Shown: positions 1 through 20,480 of the stretch, one piece after another | Numbering within the stretch: position 1 is the stretch's first letter | Layout: every line of letters begins with the position of its first letter | NCBI RefSeq assembly: GCF_036324505.1 | Contig: NC_086366.1 | Span: 15,811,427 to 15,875,426, forward strand | DNA length: 64,000 bases | Reading direction: 5' to 3' | DNA from: Eleginops maclovinus | Lineage: Eukaryota; Chordata; Actinopteri; Perciformes; Eleginopidae | Translations under genes and position numbers: made by a program | Notes under the pieces: model-generated | Told to the model about the DNA's origin: nothing | The model's input: the letters and a program-made list of their open reading frames with translations, nothing else | Database searches by the model: none

Positions 1-5805
<5,805 letters not shown>

Positions 5806-6060
5806 TAGTTTGACACTGCAGGAAATGTTGGCTGTGAGGCAGAGGAAAAGATTAACACCATCATCTGTTCTTTAAATAAACGAAACGATTACCTTAGCTT
5901 AGCACAAAGAAAGGAAACAAGAGGGAAACAGCTAGCTTAGGTCTGACCAAAGGTAAACAAAATAAATAAACAACTACCAGCGCCTCTGAAGCTTAGTTAT
6001 TAACACAATAAATATATGCTGTTTACTCCTCGAGACGAGCAAGGAAACTATTAGGTAAGC
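5806..6060 (+). repeat. Degenerate teleost foldback-type repeat, copy 1
   Basis: From memory of fish genomes, this follows the order of a very common dispersed repeat: a TTTGACA..GGAAAT start, a GATNNNACC word near 5850, a TTAGCTTAGC block at about 5894, AAGNNNGGAAAC..GGGAAACAGCTAGC at about 5910-5938, TGACCAAAGGTAAACAAAAT at about 5943, then ACTACCAGCGCCTCTGAAGCTTA and TTATTAACAC. It is diverged and seems cut off before the centre of the full element. A second copy lies at 12036-12545. I give no family name because I cannot check a repeat library. Confidence 0.6.
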
Positions 6061-9000
6061 AAAAACACGAGAAGCAAAAGAAAGGTGCTCCGTAAAATCT
6101 GATACTTTGATACTTTGAAACTCTGTTTTTTTCCCTGAAAAGAATATGATACATAATTAATAAATTGGCTATGACAGAAATTCTCATCATTGACCATAAC
6201 AATGATTGAGTCCTACTTACAGTCTTTATGCTAAAGTCAGCTGATGCTCTTCTGACTGAAGCTTCATATAAATTACAGAAATTAGAATGCAATCTTCTTA
6301 TCAAACTTTGAGCAGCAAGAAAGCAAATATCATTGTTTTCTTATCCAGACTAAAAAGATTAAACTAAATAAAATGTGTGTTCTGCTTGATTGAGAGTAGT
6401 TGGATTCCTTTGATAGACAAAACACCACAATATGTGTCTGATATTAAGCGTACCGTTATAAGCGTAATTGAAGCACAGCAAGATGCTACTAAATTCAATT
6501 TCTACAAATGGGTCCCTTAACACACATTCCAACCTTGAGATTGGACAAAGGGGACAAAAAGCTGCAGCTCAGCCATACACATCTGTAGCGGGGAGGCGAG
6601 ATCTGTATAAATGAAAGCCTAACCTAATACCTTGGACTGATCTGCAACCTTGACTGAAGTCACTGAAAAGAGACCAATTGAAACACATATTTGTCCTGTT
6701 CTATACTATACTTGCACAAAGGGACAAATAAAGATTGGATATTTACAACTTTACTACAAATAAGGCATGACATCAGATATTTACAGTAGATGAAGCAAGA
6801 TAAGATTTGAGTTGTTCAATTTCTTCTCAAATTAATGACTCAAACAACAAGAGTCAAAGACGTAGGTAAAGGCAGAGAGGATCAGGAAATAATTAGAAAA
6901 ATATTCCTAAATTTTGAACATTGTACATCAAGAGAGAGAACGTATAACAGTAAGCACAAAATCATTAAGTTGGAAACAACTTCGACCTGAATATAAATGA
7001 GGTACTAGAGGTGATATTCAGGTGTTTATGAATCTTAAAGTTGAGAAAATTAGATAACTGTCAAAGGTATCACTTTCACACATGTGAAAGCATGATCAGT
7101 GTGGAGCTAGCTCTTAGCAGCGTCAACCTTAAAAAGAATACCATAAAATAATGTGTTATGACGTGTTATAATAAATCACAAGGACTATTCTGTCCTCAAA
7201 TCCAAACCATCACAATGTTCATTCCTTCATGGTCTTTATAAACTCTTTATTGCTATGACCTAAACCCTTTTTTAAATCGCACTACAATTCACATAATGCA
7301 CATTATTTATTGTGTTTTCTAGATTAACAAAGCAGTACAAAAGATAAAGACAAGGTTAGACTGACAGAAAAGAATCCAATGCCATGATGTGTGTATATTT
7401 TTACCTGGGTTAAAACTTTCTAGAGGTTCTATTGCTTCAACACAAGCAAGGCTGCTTTCTGATGATTCAAATAATTCCAGCCGCTCTTCAAATGAAACAT
7501 TTTGATGGATTATGCAGTGTCAACCTTCACCACACTGAACACATTTGAATAAATGTAGATTTGAGATTTACTGAAAGATGAGGCCAACGTGTCAAAATGA
7601 TACACAACTGCATGCAAATGCTCCGTGCTTTGAAGCTGTGGCATTTCAAAAATGTGCGGTGGATTTTTTACAAACTTCCATGTAGCAAATATAAATTGTT
7701 TTTCCATGTTAATTTCTTTTATTCCGGTGGCTGTCACACTGCATATTGCATATTGTCATATTGCACCGACAGGAAGTAATAATGGTGATTTGTCTGAGAT
7801 CTATTATTTTACCACAGACAAAGTTTCCATTTGCCATCATATTATTAGAAATTCAATGAGAAAAGCTTTAAATGTGAAGAGGTTCAGTTAAATTGGCCGG
7901 AACGTACAATGTAAAAATACAGAGGGAATAAAACAGCAATTTGTGCACACAGAGAGAAACAATCAGCACAGACCTCCGAAGATGTGACATTTGGATACAA
8001 GTGACAAAAATGAAATCATGTACAACAACCCTATTATAAATGTATGCCATTTGACAACCCTTAAGTCCACTGATATTTGAAGCAGAATAATCCACATTGT
8101 GCAGGTCCAGCCTATTTATTCATGCACAGATCTTGGTTCTTTCAGGCTTGGGAAATCAGCTTTTGCTTCAATATCGCTTTTGTCACACACATACTTCCCT
8201 GCCCTCACTAACTACACTATCTCCCTGCCTGTTCAAGCACAACTTTATGCTAAGTAAATCATTTACATATCCCGAGCAGCCTATCTACATTTTCCAATAA
8301 AACCCTAAATTGATGGATGTCATCTTAGTGCTCACAGGCAATAACTCCTGCTGCTTCCAAATAACAATATGTTTTGGTTTTATGAGGTCTAGACATGCTA
8401 TTCTTTTTAATGACATCCCTAGGCCAGCGCTGTTTACATTTATTGATATCTGTTTTTAGAACGAAACCACTTTTTCTTCCTCAAAGGTTTCCTATACAGA
8501 GCTAAGTTTGACTTATGGTGGTAAAACAATACTTTTCCTTTGAGAGTTTGACCACCGAGTTTTGCTCACATATTTCTCAGAGATCCGTTTTTCTGAGACT
8601 ACATTTATTTTATATTTGAAAACCAATAAAAGACAACTGTGAACGACTTCATAGTTTGGTTTTAGGAGTTTTATTGAAAGTGCCAGATAACATCTGTTTC
8701 TGTTTGTCCATTCAGAGTACAAATCAATTTCAAAACATGAGATTTATATATCCTTTAAATTTAAATGTAATTTGAAAGCCCATATTTTCTCTAGGCATGA
8801 TGCAAACATTAACCAGATGTTCAGTTGTATTTAAAGTTGAACATGATAAATAATTGTTATATAATCAAATAAAAATGAGCACAAATGAAATGTCAATTGT
8901 TTTGCAATTTGTATTTCCTTTCATTTTCAAACTAAATTCTTATTATGCACTACTGGGTAAGATTCGGTTGAAAGTATCTACCTCCAAACTGGGAATGAAA

Positions 9001-12000
9001 CTGAGTCTATGGCTGCATAAACTGACAATTCAAGTAATTATCCTGTTTACAACTCAGAAATAATTATACTGTTTATGAGCTGCTGTGCCTGAAGAAAATA
9101 AGAGTGCAAAATTGTGTTTTGTGTCGTTTGCTCGCAGGAAAATATAGCCCTTGCACTCTGAGAAGTAAATGGTGCTTACATACAGTACATGCAACTTATA
9201 CTTAATGGACTGACAGAAGGAGCTTTTTATGTGAACAAAATTAATGCTTACAAAAAAATAACATCCATATGTTCTTAGCCAACATGACGGGTTTGTCATA
9301 TTTCAGTCCAAGTGCAGAAAGGTTCAGTGCTGATATGTTGTGTCACTACATTTCACCATTTATTGTTAAACCCTTTCTTCTAAAACCATATCATTAATAT
9401 GCAGCAACATAAAAGCACATTTAAAGAAGTGAAAGAAAATAGGTGAAACTGTGCTGATGAGTGCCTGCATGTGTTCTGCCTCGGAGGATCACAGAAAACC
9501 ATTTGTAACAGTTTTAGAGAAGGCACAGATTTTGCAATGACCAATTACACTTATGAGAGCATCAGGGACTGTCAAAACTGATTGCAGGAATGAGCGGGGA
9601 GAACAATAAGGAAATTCTGTGTGAGTGATGAACATTGGTTGTCCCTCAACAATTCTGTGCACACTGAAGTATGGATTTCTGCTTGTGAGCTACAACAGCG
9701 TCCACAAAGACAAAGGTCCCTCTTGTCACACACCTGCTCCGAGTACCAGAGTGTGCAGAGTTGCCACTTTGTCAATCTGTCGGAGAAGTGCACACATCTT
9801 ATCTACTCTATCCGTACTAGTTTGTCATGAAAATGCTGCTCTGAAGCTTCCTTTCAACATTTAAATATTTTAAGTTCCCTACATACTGCATATACTGTTT
9901 GTTTTTAGGAAAACAATGTGGCACAAAACTGTGACTTTTTTTAGAATACATGCTTGGCCTTTAACTGCTTAAGTTAATAATTAAATGTTGAAACTGAATG
10001 TGAGGTTGGAATGAATTTATGTTTTAACCTGACTGTGTCTGTAAACCTCTCAACAGTTTTATGTAAATAAAAAGGAAGATAATTTGTTAGAGTTGTAAAG
10101 TTATTGAGTGTCAATGGGTGCGTCCTCCCAAAAGAAGCCACAAAACTTCAGAGCAGTTTCCGGAGGCAGCATCAAAAATAGTACACTTTTGAGTATATTT
10201 ATATATGCAAGTACAACTGCTCTTCTATTTTTTTCTTTCCAGACGCTGGTGGAACAAAGAACAAAGGACAGATGAAAGAATTAACTTGTGAAGTGGAAAT
10301 CTGACAAGTGGAATCGGCTTATCTTGACAAATGAATAGTATTAATGAAGGTCTGACACATCCATGGTGAGTGCTTTTAGCACTAAAACTACTTTGTACTA
10401 TGTAAGTTTTACAAGACTTTTAATAAGAAAGTTATATAAGGTGCTGGAAAGAAAAAGAAGCAAAAGAAAATAAACATCCACACATAATGATAAAGAAAAA
10501 GTGTGCTCTGTTGACTCCATTAAAGGACCAAAGCTCATTAAAGGAGACCCCAACAAAACACCTTTAACACCCCTATTAGAGCCAGATGGGAAGAAAGGAA
10601 GTGAAACATAAAAAAAATACATCCAAACATATGTTACATATGAAAAGCAAAAAAGTAAATACAAAAGAATTGGTTTAATGAATAAAACGTGTTAGGAGAA
10701 AATACACAGTTTGTCTGATCTGATCTTTAAAAGACAAAAGGTGAACTACTGTAATATAAACAAAAACGTGTTTGTGATTTGCTAAATGTCTTAAGGATTT
10801 ACACATATTTTTAAAACCAGCACAAAAAAAGTGTTTTAAATATATCTTATTTATTTGCTTTTTTCTTTTTATATGAAATGACATGTTGTTTAAAGTGTTT
10901 GGAGTGTGTTCAAAACACAGCATTTACAGTTTATTTTTGGTCAAAGGCACTCTTTAATTACAATACAAACAAATAACAGTATGAAACAACTAAAAAACAG
11001 ACCTATTAATTATTAATTTTTCATTTGTTTGATTTAACTTGCACATTTTGCAGTTGATGTCTAACAACAAAAATATGAATTGTTAAAATATTTCAGTATT
11101 TAGATTTTCATATAAACTAAACAGAATACAATACATTTTAGTTTATAGCACGGTTTACGAGAATAAGAAAAGAGCAATAATCGTATAAAATGCAAGTCAT
11201 CACCCATATAAGCCCCAACAGGCATTTGCTTTGATAGAAACATAGTGACATATAGTATTGATAGAACGTTTATGTGTGAGTGATGTGGAGTCGCCTATTT
11301 TGTAAATAAATATAAAGACTCACAAATAAACATTTTCAGTTTTGCAAAGCACAAACCAGGATTTGATTTTGAAAGAAATAATATGCAGTGCAGTGTGTGT
11401 GAGCTGCTGGCCGCTTGAATGTTTGGCAGCTTTACTTTGCTTGTTAGCTACAGGCCGACTGCTATTTGAGAGCACTGGATCGAGCCCATATTTCCTTCCA
11501 AATACATTTACCTGTCATCTCAGATGTAAACAATGTGACTTTGAGTTTCCCTCTTCCATTAGCTCTATTGCCTCCCATGTCTCTGTGCAGTGCAATGACT
11601 CAAGTATGAGAAGTAATCAATAGGCTTCTGGTTTGGCTGAATGAGTCTCAGTGCTTGGTTTGCACAGTCTTGATCAGCCTGACAATGACAGATTATGGTG
11701 CTGTATCTGAGAGTAATTAAGATGGGTCTATCGTCACGCTGATAACTCAAGAGCATGATGCCCCCGAGGCATGCAGCACCAACCTGTCAGACAACAGCTC
11801 TCCTCTGTGTAAACAGCATCAACATTTTCTTATGCATCACCTTGAGAGGAGGCGAGAAGTCGTGCTGCCCCCACTGTTAATTCTCTAAAGAGGATCAGTT
11901 TTTTACATCATCGTAGATGCTAGAGTGAAGGAAGATGTAAAAAACCCAATTATTTAAAATCTTATCCCATCAAAATGGTCTCGATATTAATACCATCAAC

Positions 12001-12035
12001 CAAACCCTTTAATGATAATCACTGTTTAAAAAGAG
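6061..12035. other. Non-coding region, probable intron
   Basis: No coding evidence. Around 9600-9830 and 11340-11890 the text is less AT-rich, poor in simple repeats and open in several short frames on both strands. Such texture is often seen in conserved non-coding elements of developmental loci. The 11340-11890 stretch contains AGTAATCAATAGG and CTGACAATGACAG words (the latter resembling a TGACAG-type homeodomain site). This is texture only; no conservation can be read from one sequence. Confidence 0.35.
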
Positions 12036-12545
12036 TCAAATGAAGAGTTCAACATGTTGGGGAAATTCAATATGCCTCTTACTTAAAGAGAAGAAGATTG
12101 ATACCACTCTGAAGTTTGCAAACTAGCACATGTAAAGCATAAAAGAAAATGAAAGAAATCAATAAAGTTTGTTTTTTTAATGTAACAAAAATGGAGTTAA
12201 ACAACGATCATTTGCAATTTTACATGGAGTTATGTACCAAATTATTTCTTGGTCTCTAATGGTTGCTTAGCAACTGGTCCAAGCAACCTTGATTTTATTT
12301 TAGATTAAAGAAACAAGGCTTGACAGGTTAGGGATTAGAAGATTAAGAGTTAAGAGAAGCAGGATTTTGTTTATCTTTGGGAAGACCCAAGCTAGTAGTT
12401 GCCTACTGTTTCCTGTCATTATGCTAACTTAAGCTAACCAGCTCTTGGTAATTATTTAAAATAAATGTAAGAGGGGTTTGATTTGTATCATCTCGCTCTC
12501 ATTATGCATATAAACTTACTTCAAATCCGCACATCTACCTGTACA
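12036..12545 (+). repeat. Teleost foldback-type repeat, near full length
   Basis: The left end reads TTGGGGAAATTCAATATGCC and then GAAGAAGATTGATACCACTC (about 12056-12112). The right end, read on the minus strand, gives the same landmarks in reverse order: GAGAGCGAGATGATAC, then GGTTAGCTTAAGTTAGCATAA, GGAAAC and CTAGCTTGGG..CCAAAG (about 12540 to 12370). The centre has GTTATGTACC..AATTATTTCTTGG and a GTTGCTTAGCAAC palindrome at 12262-12274. The arms are inverted relative to each other, as in a foldback or MITE-like element. It is degenerate, with no coding capacity. The family assignment rests on memory. Confidence 0.65.
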
Positions 12546-14611
12546 GTAGCAGCAGTGCTGAAATGATCTGTAGATTAACCAATTAGTCAAACATTACCAA
12601 TTGTGTGGTACAGGTTCTTTAATGTGAGGATTTGCCTTTTTTCTCTCTTTTACAATGTATAAATTGAAATTGGGCTGTAGGACTTTCTCGTAACATTTTG
12701 CGTCCTGAATAATGAGACAGTTAAAGAAATTACAGTTTCTCTTTCTTCTTAAGCATATTTAATGTTGTTTGTTTGAATATGTATTTGTTCTTTCCAGCTG
12801 GCAACCCTGGGTGTGTTGTTCAAATAAAATTAGAGGAACATTAGGGTGCAACCGAGGCACTGCTGAAAAGAAATCCAGGAAGTTGGAAGGACCTGGCTTT
12901 TCTAATGTTGTCCCCAAGTCTAGCTACATCCTGCTGTGTCAGGGAATAATATTTCATTCAGTCTGCATAAATGCATTTGCAAACCGCACTCCAACAAGAA
13001 AGGGAGGGACTGATTCCAGGGGATGCTGTTAGGAGAGTATGGTGCCTGTAGCAATATCTCTGTATATAAGCAATAATTAGATTTGTTTCTACTCTTATCT
13101 CAGAACAAAGCATGGCATCAGCAGCACATTGTTTTTCTATTAGCAATGCAAGTTTTATCGATTAGTTTCCTTTTGGCACTCACGCATAGTACCTTTAGGT
13201 TTACTGGTGATTATTTTCCAGAGGAGTTGCATTACTTGCTTGCTTACAGAGTTTAGCTACACAGTGGTTATTTTATCAGTCTCAGATCTGCCCAAACAAG
13301 CACAGGGAGGAGACGGAGAGGTGCTGCTCCGCTCCTGTTGTCTGAGATGCAAGGTGCAGCAACTCAGCTCTGCCAGATAGACAAAAGCTGTTGCCTTCAG
13401 ATTATAGTAGAAGTAAATGGCCTGGTGTGAAACCACAGTGCACTCTGTGAACTTATTAATGTCTGAATGTTGCTTAAATAGTAAACTATGTAATGATAAG
13501 GCTAGTCATTGGTTATTTCTCTTGGTTAAACAGACAAAAACATTGCAAGCCCACAGAAGTCCAACCATCTGCAGCTGGTGATTAAAGCACCCAAACCTTT
13601 TTCATTCCAATTGAAGCAGTGGATTAGCGGGAGCTCGATAACTAAATGTATTGATCAGAGTCTCTCTCTCAGAAAGTCCTTTTTCCTCCACATTGATCAG
13701 CAGTTATTTAGTCCTAATGTTGTGACTTCTAGTCTAAGACTCATTCACTCTTAAACTCTTTTTTTGAATTCCCTGAAGCTGGTACTGTTCCAAACACAGC
13801 ATAGTTTATAAAAAAAAGAATTTATAGATTTTGGATGGTCCACAATATGTTGAAGAAACAAGGTAACAGTGAGTATAAAGGATAAATTCCCTGCTTGTCA
13901 TCATCATCAACCAGAAATAAGCTTTCTCTATTTTTAAGCTGTAATTGTGGTTCCCTTATATCCCAGTCAGGGCAATCTGATAAATCCCATAACAGAGCAA
14001 TGTTGCACCTGAAATTTTCAATAGCATCATTCGTGCCGCCAGAGCGAATTTGCGTCTATCTACGACTTTACAAGTAATCGCGACGCACCCAAAAATCGCA
14101 TCATGTCCGGTGTGAACGCACCATAAACATGACTACAGATAGAATACCTACCTGAGCTGAATCAGAGTCATTGTAAAAAAAACTGGATCACCATCACACA
14201 TGGTTTAGCAGTATTTGAGAATGAGGCTGACCAAGCTAACTGAAAATAGAGGTGTTGTCATTCATGTGAAATGACAGAAAGACACTTAACACAATTAATT
14301 GTTGAGCTTTTAAGATTAGACAAGTAACTGGCAGAAAATGTGGATTTTCATAAAAACAGGGCATACCTCAAATGGTTGTTATTTACATGAATGTACAAAA
14401 ACTCATGGTTTTAGGTACACAAAAGTAAGAGACTAGAGCCAGGCTAGCAGCTGACTACATCTGTCATTTTATAATTAGCTGTTTATCATGTTGGCATCCT
14501 AACATCGGCTACGTAGCAGTCAATATGAAGTACTGAGGTTTTTACTTTGGATTTTTCTTTTTTGTCATTTCTATATATATTTCCTTTTTAATGATAATTG
14601 TGGCTCTATAT
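12546..14611. other. Non-coding region
   Basis: No exon or RNA gene seen. Contains the text of several unrelated short open frames and a small CpG cluster at about 14030-14120. No simple repeat longer than a few units. Confidence 0.45.
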
Positions 14612-14800
14612 TAAAGGGTGAGGAATCCTCCAAAACACTTTCAATTCATCCTTAGGGGGAACATATCGTGTATACCAAATTGGTTGCAATCATCAATCCA
14701 GTCGTTGTTGAGTTTAAACATTGTCTACCTCATTTTGGCGCAAGAGGAAAAGTCTGAGAATCTACAAAGCCATGAGGGATTATCCTGATTGCACATACTG
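14612..14800 (+). repeat. Degenerate dispersed teleost repeat
   Basis: Carries two landmarks of a repeat widespread in fish: TTCATCCTTAGGGGGAACAT followed by ACCAAATTGGTTGCAATC and CAGTCGTTGTTGAG (about 14645-14713), and then GGCGCAAGAGGAAAAGTC with a following CAAAGCCATGAGGGATTATCC (about 14737-14785). As I remember the family, the second block normally precedes the first, so this may be the join between two head-to-tail units. Heavily diverged and non-coding. Confidence 0.5.

Positions 14801-18871
<4,071 letters not shown>

Positions 18872-18930
<59 letters not shown>
18872..18930. repeat. (CA)n microsatellite
   Basis: 59 bp of perfect CA, about 29 units, preceded by a short CT-rich run (TCTATCTCTCTC). 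Confidence 0.97.
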
Positions 18931-18934
<4 letters not shown>

Positions 18935-20062
18935 TTATGAGTTTCTGCATACCTGTTGATGGGTGATGCAGATACCAATATATGTAGCCACTAATGGCAA
19001 TTTCAGACAGAGAAAAGGAAGCAATAAGAAGTCAATCAAGTGGACTTCAAGTATAAATATCGCAACTGTTGCTTGCCATTTTAACAACCCGAGGATTGAC
19101 AACACAACATGTCCATCCTACCTCTGGGAAGGATCTAAAGCCACTGCAGGCTGAAATTTTAACCGCTTAGTTAGTATTGTCAGCAGATAGGTTTTCCAGG
19201 GGAAAAAAACTCTGACGCATGCATCTCTGATGCAACCGCGGTGGAAAAACGGGGGGAAAGATCGGACTGTGAGACTACAGTGATTGCGCTCATTTAGGCG
19301 TCACTGTTCATGCAGTTGCAGCACGCTGGAAAAAATAAAAATGTAAATAAAAACCCTTAGAGCGACATGGCAGATTTACGTTTCCAGCCTCCCTGACAGC
19401 AGGAGAAGTAAGGACTGCGGGCTGGAACACACGCTGGCATCAGGGGCTGCAGTTGTGCGGCCAGAGGAAACGGTACGAGACTAGAGCTGCAATGCGTGTT
19501 TTCCTTCCAAAGAGCACCTGAAGCTCACGCTTGAGAGATTTGTATAGGTTGAGTTGGGACTATGGAGCTTGATGCGGTATGACTTAAAATATACAAGTGC
19601 GTTTGAGTCATGTTCTGCCGGAGAATCGCTCTCATTTCAAAATAAAAGAGCCACGATTCACTGTGCGTTGCCTCCAACTTGCCCTGTAGGACTTATTACT
19701 GTACAAGCATCTCACCCGATTATCACAGCTGATACTTTCTCTCCGTCTATGTTATTGTGCAGCACTAACATTACTTTTTACAGCACTCTCTGTAGTAACC
19801 TATTGCAGTACAACTCAGGACAACACCCTTTCAATTAGCGTTCAAATTACGAGATAAGAAGCCCAACACAGCGTGGATATTTTGGAGTCAACGGCGGAAT
19901 CAAAATGATAGAAAGTGATGCTGAAATTTCAGTGGAAGCTTGTGCGCATCTTGCGCGCAAACGCACCACAACTTCTCCCCGGTACTCCTCTGGCTTTAGC
20001 TGTGTTAAGCGGGCGATTCTGCATCACAGACACACCGACACACGTACATAAGACACCTCAAA
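18931..20062 (-). promoter_or_regulatory. CpG-denser start of the candidate gene A first intron
   Basis: From about 19200 to 20260 CG dinucleotides are clearly more frequent than in the AT-rich surroundings (clusters near 19216-19260, 19365-19490 and 19870-20060). The region sits directly 3' of the candidate minus-strand first exon, so it would be the promoter-proximal part of intron 1, as often seen around vertebrate transcription starts. Short plus-strand frames at 19554-19838 and 19915-20202 look like by-products of the higher GC. I did not compute an observed/expected CpG value. Confidence 0.4.
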
Positions 20063-20068
20063 ACTTAC

Positions 20069-20144
20069 CTTTCGAAAGAAACGCCACTGAAATCACGAAA
20101 ACAGAGAGAGGAATAGCGAAAGATCCGCTTCCCGTGATCGCCAT
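20069..20144 (-). CDS. Candidate first coding exon with signal peptide (gene A)
   Basis: Read on the minus strand, the ATG at 20144-20142 has an A at -3 and a G at +4, a strong Kozak context. It is followed by 25 codons plus one base, then G|GTAAGTT at 20068-20063, a consensus splice donor, giving a phase 1 intron. The peptide starts MAITGSGSF and continues with a hydrophobic core of about 14 residues (Ala, Ile, Pro, Leu, Val, Phe rich, residues 9-23) ending near Ser-Lys. That is the shape of an N-terminal signal peptide. Phase 1 introns just after a signal peptide are usual in vertebrate secreted and cell-surface proteins with Ig, fibronectin or EGF modules. The exon lies in a CpG-denser patch, as expected near a start site. 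Later exons would lie below position 20062; I found none I could defend. I do not recognise the protein. A chance frame remains possible, but ATG context, hydrophobic core, donor and CpG setting agree. Confidence 0.55.
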
Positions 20145-20480
20145 GTTGGACACCTGCTTGAGACTGGCGGCGCTAAATCACCTAGAGACGGCCATGGGAT
20201 GAAAATGTAGACACACGAGAGGCGGAGGGAGGGCTCAAGTAGGGAGCCTGCTCTCATATTGGGCTGCATTATGTTGCAATGACATCTAGGCCTATAAAAC
20301 AATATAGGAATATTACAGTTTTATCTTAAATAAAATATGAAAACCCAGCGGATAGATTACGGCTGTGATAGTAATACCATGGGAAGTGTGAAATACAATG
20401 GAGTGCGGTGAAGTAACTATAAACTCACCACCGAGAACCACAGACACTTTATTGGGATATTATAGTAATTTTCTTTTACG
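20145..20480 (-). promoter_or_regulatory. Presumed 5' UTR and promoter of gene A
   Basis: Upstream of the minus-strand ATG are a GC-rich pyrimidine tract (minus-strand CCCTCCCTCCGCC, near 20221-20235) and, further up, an A/T-rich word (minus-strand TTTTATAGGCC at about 20288-20298) that could act as a weak TATA element. No firm start site can be read. Confidence 0.3.
20178..20195 (-). promoter_or_regulatory. Short upstream ORF before the gene A start
   Basis: An ATG at 20195 on the minus strand, with G at +4, opens a five-codon frame that stops at TGA (20180-20178), about 33 bp before the main ATG at 20144. If it lies in the 5' UTR it could lower translation of the main frame. The transcription start is not known, so this depends on where the mRNA begins. 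Confidence 0.3.

Noticed and set aside
12262..12274. Independent RFX binding site GTTGCTTAGCAAC
   Set aside because: It lies at the centre of a dispersed foldback repeat, so it is better explained as part of that element than as a locus-specific regulatory site.
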